Positions 1-12,500 of a stretch of DNA of 64,000 bases are shown piece after piece. Each line of letters opens with the position of its first letter. The first letter of the stretch is position 1. The notes beneath the pieces are model-generated. The model ran no database searches and was not told the origin of the DNA. It saw only the letters and a list, made by a program, of their open reading frames with translations. The translations under genes were made by a program, and so were the position numbers. Source of the stretch: Elmis aenea (lineage: Eukaryota; Arthropoda; Insecta; Coleoptera; Elmidae); NCBI GenBank assembly GCA_947652605.1, contig OX393576.1:51312966-51376965 (forward strand). The letters run 5' to 3'.

Positions 1-597
1 ATAAGTGAAGTTGTGTATTAATTAGTTTTACACCTCACTTATTAGTAATATTTTGGTATCCAACATCAATATACCTATCGTTAGAACGTTGCAGCAATAC
101 CTTAACAGTGCCAAAAATACTGTAATTTTGATGTTGGTTTCTTGGCGTTAAAAAAAAGCAGGTTAAGGTAGGTGTAGGTACTAAATCAGAAAAATAACAA
201 ATTCGCAACCAGTTATGGGCACATATTCTGTTCAAATTTTTGTGCTTGGTATTCTTATTTTTAAATATAGGGTGTGCCAAATAGGAGGACACTATAGGGA
301 TCTTGTAAACGGCAAGAGATATAAAATCTTTCGAAAATAGGTCTATTTTATCTAATTTGACCAAGACCTGGTATCCTTTACCGTTTTTCAAATTCTTGTA
401 GTGTCTTATCTTTTTGACCCACCCTGTATATGTTGGGTAAATGTACGTTATCTGGCAAATGTGAGCATTTACCACCACAAATTAAGTGGAACATGTGCAC
501 ATTTACCGGTAAATGTACACTTTTGCTGTGGTAGATGTGTAGGTACTTTCGCAAATTTTATTTTTTTACAGTGACATTTGCATATAATGTTACTTAC
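1..597. other. Downstream part of a gene A intron; only a short MITE
   Basis: The donor after the 598-912 exon opens an intron running off the left edge. No APN-like coding is visible here. The open frame at 35-478 on the minus strand runs through a repeat and shows no domain. Confidence 0.5.
269..426. mobile_element. Short foldback MITE with mariner-type GGGTG ends
   Basis: The left end reads TATAGGGTGTGCC and the right end reads CACCCTGTATA, an imperfect inverted pair about 160 bases apart. Internal arms share the motif around GTAAACGGCAAGAGAT and its complement. The internal motif is the one seen at 10600-11245 and 25180-25603, so this is a deleted copy of that family. Confidence 0.6.
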
Positions 598-3500
598 TTG
601 ATTTTTATGGCTTCCCAGTGGTTATTTAAGAAGTTGAATAAAGTCGTGTAACCATTCGCTCCTCCAGTTAACATGCTGAATATCAGGTAAATATCATTGT
701 CTGTGAAATTGCCATTTTCTTCCAAAATTGTTAGACTGAGAATTCTATCAACTTTCCATGCATCTATCGGACATCCCGCTAATGTTTTCAGTAAGTAAGT
801 TCTTTCGTTTTGTTTTCTACTGACGGGAAAGTTTATCACACGCTGTAGACCGAATTCCCATTCTTCCTTTGTACCCCATTTGAAAACCGGGCAAATGTAC
901 TGATTAGCGACGCTGTAAAAACAAAATATCAGCTCCACGCTTGGAAAAAGAGCGCACAGACAAAATAACAGAAAGTATTAAAATATATGGAGAAATAGCA
1001 TAGTTGTACATCTTTGAAAAATCCAAGAAAATCTTAATTCAGTAGCATTCTTAAGACGTCAATTTAAGCGTTTTATTCATTCAAGAGAAATGGGAACATG
1101 AAACGGAAATAAATATTCTTAATAGAAAAGTAAGCTTTTAAAAACATTCAATTAACAATGATGCTGTAGAAAATATGACTGCTGAACTCTTCCTTAGTTG
1201 TTCATGATACTTTAGATGCGAGCATTAAGATAACGGATTCTGTATGAAACAGTTAATAACAATTATAGGTTAATTCCTTTTATACTTATTGAGTTATTTT
1301 AAATTACACTTTATTTATTATCATCCGTAATAAAAACTATAAAATAGTGAAATATTAAATTTCGAAAATTCTGATAATTATTTTTAACTCGCTTCGCGCT
1401 CGTCGAGAGCAAGAACGTAGAAATCTTTTTTATCGACAATCGACTACTCGCGCTTCGCGCTCGTCGAGGAGAGTTAATTTTATTTAATCAATAATCGAGA
1501 TGCAAATGAGTAGAATTCTCTTTTATTAATAATCGCCAACTCGCGCTTCGCGCTCGTCAAAGGCGACTACGTAGAATTCTCTTTTATCAATCATAGACGA
1601 CACGCTCTTCGCGCTCGACAAAAGCGACTACGTGTAATACTCTTATGTCAATCATGGACGACTCGCGCAACGTTTTCATCCGTAATAAAAACTATAAAAT
1701 AGTCAAATATTACATTTCGAAAATTCTGATAATTATTTTTAACCAGATCACTACGAAAAATATATCCAGTACAAGGTCGTTAGTAATGTCATTATTAAAG
1801 AATACCTTTTTTGAAAAACTTACGGATTTCCTTCGTCTGGATTTTCGATTTTCATCCATTTATCGAATGCGCCTTGGGCTTCTTGTATGCATGGTCGGTA
1901 ACCAGCTTGACACAAAAAAACTTTGGCTGAAGTTCTCAACTGGGCTCTTCCCTCGCATTCTCCTTCTTGTGGTTCATTTCCTAGTTCTTCATATAAGGGT
2001 GTTAATAGCATTCGAACGTAGGTCTATAAAAACCAGAGTCTACTTAACTGTATTACTACGATAATTTATTTTAATTTTAAGTATTTTAAATTGATTGTTT
2101 GATAGATGTTGCGGCGTGTAATCTCTATTGTAAGTTACTGGTAACATAAACCACAAATATTTTGATTATATTCAGTATCTACTAGCTAATAGTATTTAAA
2201 CTCAATTATTATGGTTAACAGAATCTGCTCAAGAAGATTCAAGTTTAAATAAATAATTCATAGCTGAACGTTGTCCTTCCAATCGAACAAGTTTCAAAAC
2301 CACATTTTAAGTGTTTTTGAATAATTGAGTGTTTGTTAAAAAAATCAATTTAACTAGACAACGCATTTTAATAGCTTATACCTGGAATTTTTTGTGAACG
2401 TCAGAGCTGTCAATATGTCGCCCAATGTGATCAATCATGGTGAAGACTGGATCCCATGCCAAATATTCTCTTTCATATTTCAAGAACAGAGTCATGTTTA
2501 GAGCAGTGGCAAAACTTAGATCACCGGCATACGCCAAATTCCAAGCGTCGTGAATTAATTTCGCTCTAGTGTTCACTGGAACCGTATTTTTTGCTTGATT
2601 AGTTAATAAGTATTGTGCTAACATGTTCCAATTTCTTGCATCGTAGTTAACAGGGAATGGACCTACAAATTAAAATTATGTTATGCGACCTCATAATACC
2701 AATTATGATGGTGGAAAAATTTCAGAAGCAACTCCAGTTTTCAAGAAGTTAAGAAAATTGGATAGATGTGTAAAATGATTTTATCCAAAAAAATACCATA
2801 TTTTTATAAATGCAAATTAATGCTTTCGCCAATTTTAAAAACGTTTAACATAACAAAAAAATTTAAATCCTGCTTGTGAATTGTGTTGTATGTGGGTGTA
2901 TCAAAGAAATCATATAAATATCATAGAAACATTTTGGAAAGTTAATTACGAGGCTACATACACCTGGAATGAGGGAAGTAGAGTGAATTTCAATTATTTT
3001 GTTGTGAATAATTTTTTTTACAGATAAATCATTACCTATATATATATTTTTAAGGTAAAGTTTTTTTAAATAAAATATATTTTCATTAAAAAATTTGGAC
3101 AAGGAAATGTGTGGTAGTCAATTTCGTACGACGATATTTTAAAAACGGCTTTTGCGGTAACCAAATTATACTCTTTGGTTGAAAAAAAGTAAAGTAGACA
3201 AAAAAATTTTTACTTTACATAGTCGATTTTTATTTTTCCAATTTGTCGTAAAATGGAGGACCTCTGATTGTAAATTTCGGATTTGTGACAAAAAATTTGA
3301 TCTTTAATTTATAAAAAATGAAATACGATGCTTAAAAAAAGCTCTTACGACAAAAACTAAAAAATTCTATCTAGATTCACTGTACCAAATCTTAAATAAA
3401 TCGGTCCATTAATTTTTGACATGTAGTGGTTACCCTTTTTAAGAACACCATTTTGAAAAAAACGCATTTAAGTTATGTTTTATGTTGAGTCATCTATTTC

Positions 3501-6500
3501 TTGATTTAAAAAAAATAATTTCTTTCAGCGTTATACTCTCCATGTTATCTTTTTTCGAACGTTAAAGCTACATTCTGGCTTCTTTGCTTGAATCCGCATA
3601 TTAAGATGTTCGTCTGTAATTTGTAAGCTGTAGTGATAGAACGTGGCCCAAATTGCATTTTCATTTTCTTTACTTAATCACAGTTTTTTCTTATAGTTAT
3701 AAGCTATAGTAGAAAAAGACTATTGCAAGAAGGGCGCGCAGCTGTTACCAAAATATTATTTTTGAATACAAACAAAACGAACTTTGTTTATATAGAATAT
3801 GGTATATTGTTTTGTAGCCCATTAAATAAATATTATATCTGGACAGTATTTATTAAATTAGATTGTCACGAAAAGTGAAGAGAGCGCAATTTTTTTTTTA
3901 AATGGGGGCGGAGGTACAAAAAGGTTGAAAACCACTGGGTTAATGGGTGAGATTTACGGTATAACGACCGTATTACACATGTGCGCAAGGGACCGCCTGA
4001 CCAGTTGTAATTTTGCCAAATTAGGGATTTTTTAAATTGAAATTTTAAAAAAATGATTAAAAGATTTTACTATAAAAAAAAATATTGAAGAATCTGTTTT
4101 CCGACCTTCCTAGGTGTATGTGGCCCCATAACTTACATTAATAAAATGAATTTGATAAAGTTAAAGTTTAAATAAATTTAAAACTGAAAATTAAGTAAAA
4201 TGCAAATAATTAATGTGGGACAGTATTTTAAAATAAAATTTATTCACAAAAATACAAACCTACAAAACGAAATTTAAGAGCTCTCTAAAAAAAGCAATTG
4301 TTATCTAAAAGTACTTAAAAATATTTGCAAAACTTTACTTTATTACTATTTGTAACACTAGCATTCTAAGCGTGATTGTTAGTTAAATATTTTTAGCAAA
4401 TTGTAATGACCTTGCATATCCAAGGGTATCAGAAAAAACAGGATGTTAAAACTCAAGTTAAGAGTTTCTCAAAAATTCTGATACAGGGAAATCAACAGTA
4501 ATTTTTTGTTCTTCGAACTGCACTTATAATTGAATACTTTGAGAATTGTTAAATAAAGACCTAAAAAAAAATTCTCAGAACATCTTTGAAAAATTATTAC
4601 TTATACCTACATAAAAAGTAAATAATAACGATTTACAATTAACAATATTGTATCAATCTAACCGGATTTGCTAGAACGGAATACTTTTTGAATCGCAAAG
4701 CCTACGCGAAATTCTGTGCATCTCCTCAAATATCACTTACCGATTTCTTCAGGATTAATGATGATAAAATTGTTAGCATCAGGAAGATTTCGCATGACTA
4801 TTTCTCTTTGTTTCTTCATCCATACTGCAGGAGTTGAATTGGAAAAGTTTAATTTATTTTGAGCAATTATTACTAAAGGAATCCACCATAAGAATTTATC
4901 TTGATCTGGAACATCGTGTGGTCTTTCTCTCAAATAAACGCGCTAAAATATATTCATAATTTGTAACAATTTATAAAACACTGTGATATTAAAGAGGCAA
5001 ACAGTTATAAAAATGAGCTCAGCAATTGGTGTGATGCTTTTTGATTGATTACTGTGGAAAACAAAATTTTGGTACATGTCACACCGATAGACAATGTGTG
5101 TTATTATACACAATCTTACTTATTAGTATTAGATATTTCTGAATATTGAACGTGTTTTTGTGGTTGTACAGACTCAGTGGTGTTTATTGAATGTAGAAAT
5201 ACAGGGGAAAAACCGCCATGAAATATGATTGCAAGACTGGTTAGAAATTATGATAAGGGAGGAAATGTTGGATCAAAGTTTATTGGAAATGTACTTATAG
5301 CTTAAACACCTAATAATATTGAACAGGTTGGACAAGCTATGTCGTTTTTTAAAAAAAAGTACCACTATAACATGGTCGAAACGTCAAAACCTAATTAACT
5401 CTTCAATTTCCAGTGTCACCTGTATGACATTATTTTACGATTTTTTTAAACATGTTTTAAAATAATTTTTGATTGTTTTTTCTTTATCAGTGTCTACATT
5501 GATGTTTTGCGAATTAGTCTAATTTTAATGACAACGCTATTTTGACGTTTTAACAAAGAATTGTTTATTTTACAATCAACGCGCATTAGTTGAAAAAAAA
5601 GTTTCCGACCTTGCTGTTTTGAAAAGTTGTAAAATGCACAAACCGCAAGTTTAAAAAAAAAACATTTTATCGTATTAATTAGACGTTATTCTATATTTAT
5701 AAAGAATTCTACAACTATGAAATTTTTGTTATAAGAGAAATATGCAAGTGAAGTGCATGTGTCAACTGAGGCTGAACTGGGCACTATGGCAACTAAAGTC
5801 CGTAGTGTTAACCTTTGGAATTTTATGTCATTTTTCATTTATTTTAAATTGACATTACATGAAATAATTAAAAAATTGAAGAGAGACAACGTGGGTGGGG
5901 CTCTTGATTGTGAGGGAACAGATTGAGGTAATCCATCTAAATTTCAAAAGGTCCAAGAATTAAGCCGGTGTCCCACGGCCTGTGACTCGGCGAGCCTCGC
6001 GCGGCTCGCGGCTCGTGCTTGTAGGCTCGTGGTCTGCCGAATTCCGAGCTACGGCTCGTGGCTTAGCAAGTCGCGAGCCATGACGAGCTCCAACTTAAAG
6101 CTGAATCGCGCACGCTTTGCTTAGCGACAGTGAATCTCGTGGAGCGCCTGTAAGTTGCACACTTTTAGCTGGAGTGCGAGGTTTTGTTAATTTTACTTTG
6201 CGTAAGAAATTGAATTTAAAATAAAAAATATCGCACTGGCTGCGTCTTTTGCTGGTGTAAGTGAAGTCTTAAAAAGTAGAAGACAAAAACGGAGGTTTTG
6301 GGTGAAAGACTATAGTAGCAAGTTGTAATACCACAGCGACGAATGATATACTTTATTAGTACCACATCCGCTTCGCTGGCTTTCACGGTATTTTTTAATT
6401 CCTTTCTAAAGGATCTCCTCAAACTTTGATTTATTTTTCAACTAAATCTCAATTGGCTTCCGGAAATCCTCGTTCTTTTCAAAAGTCTATTATTTTTCTG

Positions 6501-9500
6501 TATGCCTTAACACGCAAGTTTCTAATTTTGTATTCTTTACTTTTCATATATAAATTAATAGAATCCGTTATTAATTCTTTCGTCTACAGGCGGATATTCA
6601 TCTTTAGACAACTACATATGTTTTGAACGACTAGCGTGTGGTAAACCGGTTTAAACAAGGGTTAAGATTTTGTTAAAGTAAACATTTGTATATTTAGTGA
6701 CAAAGTTATTCTCAAAGTGTTAACTTCATTATTGTTATATTCACAAAATAAAACATGTGGAGACCTTGGTGTGAGGAATCTCAAATGAACGAAGAAGTCG
6801 TATCAGAAAAAACTTGTTTAAAAATTAAATCTCATCTTGGTATCCAAGCCAAAAATATAGTACTAAATGTCTATAAAAACTTAAAAAATGAAAATAAAGA
6901 GATGTGTTATAAAGAAATAATTAAAAGAACGTCACAGTTAGCAGAAGTTAATTACTGTAGTGTTTATAACATAGTGAAACATGATGTTCAAGAACGAAAA
7001 ACAAGAAATGATAATGGTGACAGAAAAAGTAAAAGCTGGAATATAGATATAATTCGAAGAACGCTTTATAATCTTTATAAACAAAATATCGTAGCAACTA
7101 TAGACAGTCTACATAATAAACTTATAGAAAATACAGATGTAACGTGCAGCAGATCAACATTATGGCGTACTTTAATTGAAAACGGTTTCAAATATCAGAC
7201 AATTAATAAACGTCTCAATATTATGGAATGTGATAGAATAAGAAAGTTGCGATACCAATATTTAGCAACAGTTTAAAAAAATCGAGACGAAGGTCGATTT
7301 ATTTGTTATTTAGATGAAACGTGGTACGACACAAATGATACGATAAAGAAAGGATGGATCGACGACAAAAACGAATGCCAGCTAAACGTGCCTCATAATC
7401 GAGCAAAAAGAATAATCATTTTACACGCGGGCTCAGAAAATGGTTGGATTAAAGAAGTTTTGCTTTTTGCAAAAAATATTCAAAAAAGCCGTCTTGATTA
7501 TCACGAAGACATGTCATCAAAGTTAATCGAAGAATGGTTTAAAAATAAATTGTTACCGGTGTTGCCAAAAAAAAGCGTGATAGTGATGCATAATGCATCA
7601 TATCATAGTAGACAAATAATAAAGGTTCCCGCTTCAAATAGCAGTAAAGATGAAATAAAACTATTTTTGGAGCAAAATAATCTCTTCTACGAAGACATAT
7701 ATTCAAAGCATAAATTGTTGGAGGTACTTAAAACAAAAAAAATTGAAAAACAATATTATGTTGACAATATTGCGATAGTACATGGACATTCTGTTTTGAA
7801 ATTACCTCCTTATCATTGCATACAATAGAATTAATTTGTGGGCAACTGAAACAACACATTCGTCGCACGAATAATAACCCAAAATTTAGTGAAGCCACAA
7901 TTATTGCAAAAACTAAAGATACAATTTTGAATGCAACGCCCCAAAGTTGGAAAAATTCGATTGAACACGTCATTAAAATTGAGAATGAGTATTTACAATA
8001 TGCAGATGTAAACCAAACTTGCATTATATCATTAGATGGTAATAACGAAAGTGATTCTGAAAATTAATTATGTCAGGTAGGTGTGTTATTTTATGACAAT
8101 GATTTTAAATCTGATAAAAATGTTAGTTTTAAGGCTGGTGTATATCTACACACAAAACTGTTATTATTTAATACTCTGAACACTTAACAGATTTTCAAGG
8201 GATTATCTTATCTCTCCACGGGTGCCTAATAATAATCATTGCTAAATCCAGTAAGTCAGGTTAAAATATCTTGAAATGAACTATACACACGCAATCTTTC
8301 GCGCGCGAAAGCATACACGTCCTTCAATCGCGCAGTAAAGCGTCTGTGTGTAAAGGCGGCTAATCTCCCTACAAAACCTAGACAGCCGTGAGAACAGGTG
8401 CACGAGCGTGCTGAAGATCGTCATCCGTCGAGCCACAAGCCTTTGATGTCTGTCGATTTACCGCCATTTCACGGGAAAGGGCGAGCCACCACAAGCCACC
8501 ACGAGCCTGTGCGTTCCCACGACTCGAGGTATGACAAACCGAGTCAGGCTCGCCGAGTCACAGGCCGTGGGACACCCGTTGAAAGGGCGAGCCACCACAA
8601 GCCACCACGAGCCATGCCGAGCCTGTGCTGTCCCACGACGCGAGGTATGACAAACTTCGCGTCAGGCTCGCCGAGTCACAGGCCGTGGGACACCGGCTTT
8701 AGAGGCCACATTGGATGACGAAGCGTCGCTGAAAGAAAAGAAGAAAAAATCGCATACGATAAGTAAATGGCTCTATAATACCACTTCTTTTTTGCAATGT
8801 GTAAGAGGAGATAAAGATGAACAGTTAACTATGATACAATAATGTTGAGTGTTTTTTGAACTTGTGTTTGGGGATGAAATTGTCAAATTTATTGTAGAAA
8901 TCAATAATTATTATGCTATGCAAAGAAATGACGTATTAAGTGTTACCACAGATGAATTTTGAGTATTCATTTCAATTTTGCTTCTCACAGGATACATAAC
9001 ACCAAAGTACCTACATGCATGTGTTTTGGAAAAAAAAATACAGATACTCATAAAAATATGCTTGCAGAGAGCATGAGTCGTAATCGATTTTTTGAAATTC
9101 AGCAATACGTTTATCTTTGTTACAATAATACTTTGTGATAAAAAAAATGGTGGTTTCCACTTTTTGCATTTGGTTTAAATACTGCATTTCGAAGGGGCTA
9201 TTGTTTCAAGTTATTGCCAGCAATATGGAAAACCGCAATTAATAAGCACATCCTGAGCTGTTCCCGTAAAAAGATTTTTCTTTTTAATTTTTTTAAAATC
9301 TTAATTATAAATATGCATATTGTATCGTAGTTTGTAAAGAAAATTACATAAAACTTGTCAATTGCGTTTGTTTCATAGCCTACGATAAGATAATGTATAA
9401 TATTTATAAGATTTGCGTTACCTTAGTGCCCAGTGTCACCTAAATTTGAGAAAAAATAACAACAATAACAAAAAAACTTGATGTCACGTCATTATTAACA

Positions 9501-12500
9501 ACAATAGACGTAAAAAAAACCGCATCTCGCTTGCACTTTTTATGGGAACTGGAGGGTTAAAGAAAACGCGGTTTCGAATGCGGAAACGAAGATTATAAGA
9601 TAACACTAAATGTAGTGATTAATTTAATTTTTTTACACTTGATAATGTCAACTGTTTTATACTAGAGCATAAAATTGGATATAATCTTTAATATAGATTG
9701 ACTTCTTTTACCTGCGTCACTGTTGCTGTATTATCTTCATAATTTCTGGTCACATTTACCACAGGTAGTCGATCTTTAGTGATCCAAGACGCAGCAATTT
9801 CGTTGACGGTTATAGTTTCATCCAAAGTATTATCAAATCTAGCTTGCTCAGTAATAGCTCCCCATATATCATCACCGAAGAAAGTTTTAAATTGTCTAGG
9901 AAATAAACAGTTACTTCGAAAAACACATTATTTATTTTGTTCTATACCTGTCAACTATAAACCTCTGCAAACCGTGAATTAATGTTTTTTCACCTAACGT
10001 ATAATTAAACATTCGAAAGACCAATTCTGTTTTTGTTGATCCTGAATCTTGTTTGATAGCTGTTATTTTGCCATGGGGATATCGTTTGCTAAATTCGTAA
10101 TAAATAGAGTATAACATTGTCATCGGCCAATTGTGGAATGTTTCATTACCTTCGCTTATCTGTAATAATTAAAAAAGCATACAAAAAATAACACTTGTAC
10201 TTCCTAAGAAGTGTGAGTAATTATTTCTTGAACAGTTTTTATTATAGCTAATTGGTGTTTTTTGATATCATCCAAGTATTCTAATGTCAGGGACATAGTT
10301 TTTAAGTATTTTTTTTAAATTGCAATACTATAGCGTAAAAAAGGTTTTTCCACAGATTCATCATTGCTGTATCTAAGAATTATTACAGATTATAATCTTG
10401 AAAAAGTGCATAGTTCAAGGGCAACACTAACCGATACAAAAATCTGAAAATTTGAAAAATAATTCAGCCCTATTGTATTTAGGGTTTATTCTACCCAATA
10501 AGCATTTTAGATACAGGGTGTCCCACAAGGTATACCTTCGCTAATTTTTGCATAAATCGAATATGTAGCACCTAAATAATACATTTATCCCGTCATATAC
10601 AGGGTGTTCCAGTTATAGTGAACAGCATGGGGATCTCGTAAACGGTAAGAGATACAGAATTGCTTAAATGGGTCAAAATGATCTACGATTTAAGAGCAAC
10701 TGTTCTAAGAAAAAAATCCCGAAAAAAATAGCAGTTTTTGCGCTATTGATAAAAAACTAAAAACATCCGGTTTTTAATTTTTGCTTATAGCGTGCTTATT
10801 TGAAATCTCACTCAAAATATTATTTGACATTATTTGATCACTTTTGTGCGTAGATTTGAAATTTGTCAACAGATTTTACCTGTCTTCATTTGTTTGTTTT
10901 TTTAATTTTAACATCAACTTTCTTATTTTTAAATATGGCTGATGTTAAAATAACAAAAATAAATGAGGTTATGTAAAAATTATTGACACATTTCAAATCT
11001 ACCCCAAAAAGTGCCTCTATACCTAATGTCAAAACATATTTTGAGTGTGATTTTAAATAAGCAAGTTATAAGTAAAAATTAAAAACCTGATGTGTTTTGT
11101 TTTTTATTAATAGCTCAAAAACTATATTTTTTTCAAATTTTATATAGTACAATTGCTTTTAAATAATTGTTCATTTTGATCGATTTAACCAACGTTGTAT
11201 CCCTTACCGTTTACGAGATCCCAATGCTGTTCACTATAACCCTTTTATAAATAAAATCCATTTAAATTATAACCCTCTATAAACAGGGTGTCCTTTTTAT
11301 AAAAAGACACATAAAAAAATTTGTTGCTAAAAACATAGTGAAGGCATACCTTTTGGGAAACCCTGTACCTATAACTTGTTTTTAAATTATTCTTCCTTAA
11401 CAGTATTAAAATTGAATAGATTATTTTCTCTATTTTATTTACTAAAGGCACATTATTGATACCCTAGATTTTTGTTTGTATACTTAATAATGTATTATTG
11501 ACGTGTTGACTGATAGTCCATTTTGCTGGAAAATAAATAAATCTAATACGACAGAGCGCATCTTACTAAACGGAAAAAAAATCTTAATAAAAAGGAAAAA
11601 TTGTAAGTAAGAAATGGGCAATGTGTAACTTTTATCTTCATCTAAATGCAACCAAACAAATATTAGTTGCTACAATTGTTAGGAATATTTATGGAAAAAA
11701 AATTATGGATTAATGTTAGATTTGCAACAATTTAGCATAAAATTGTTAATATTTTATTTGTGTTGGTAATGCATTATTTACTCCCTACATTTTTTCTAAA
11801 CTAAAGAGTAAATGTGCTCATGACATTTACTTTTAATACCTATAAGGCTTTCGAGAAATATAATTTGTTACGCAAAACAAAGGTTTATTTTAAAGAATTT
11901 AAAAACAAAGGTGTAACAAAAGCTTAACACAATAAGAGGGTTCAATAAATAAACTTACTTTTAAGGTTGCATATGTGGTAACATATCTCGCCAACGCATT
12001 ATTAATATGGGCATCGCTCCACCAGAATGGCGTTGCTAGAGTTCCTAACCATTGATAAACTAACTCATGAGTAACTTGCCATGTTCCTTTGCTGCTAAGT
12101 TCGCTTTCCCTAAAAATTTCACCAATTTTATAAAAATGGAGAAATGATAGTGTAAACCTACTTATAAACAATAAGTCCCCAACTATCGGATGGTCTAGTA
12201 GCCTGGTAATTTGGAAGAGCAATGCAATCCAGTTTTGGTAGACGGTAAGGTACACCCCAGAAGTCTTGGAGGAATTTAAGAGAGCTTTCAATTTTATCGG
12301 TAACATTTTGTAGAGCGCTTAGAAAATCTGGTCGTCCCCAAACTTTTATTTGAACACCTAAATAAATTGTGTCATAGTAAATTCTAAACTGTTCGTAGTT
12401 GATTCGAATTACCAGAAGTTTCACCAGCTTCGTCGCTGGCGTTGAAGGTGATGGACGTGAAATCTGATACTAAAATTCCTAGGGTAAACGTAGACATTGG

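Larger units (their letters stand above)
5963..8698. mobile_element. 2.7 kb DNA transposon with perfect 34-base TIRs and TTA target duplication
   Basis: The ends are identical inverted 34-base repeats at 5963-5996 and 8665-8698, starting AGCCGGTGTCCCACGGCC. TTA flanks both sides (5960-5962 and 8699-8701). Both termini are GC-rich, unlike the AT-rich core. The core carries a broken IS630/Tc1-type transposase at 6755-8067. The element sits in the 4.8 kb intron of gene A between the 9712-9895 and 4741-4942 exons. Perfect TIRs suggest a fairly recent insertion, or mobilisation by another copy, given the broken transposase. Confidence 0.85.

Noticed and set aside
35..478. 147-residue minus-strand open frame at the left edge
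   Set aside because: It runs through a foldback MITE and has no domain or codon bias; not the missing gene A exon.
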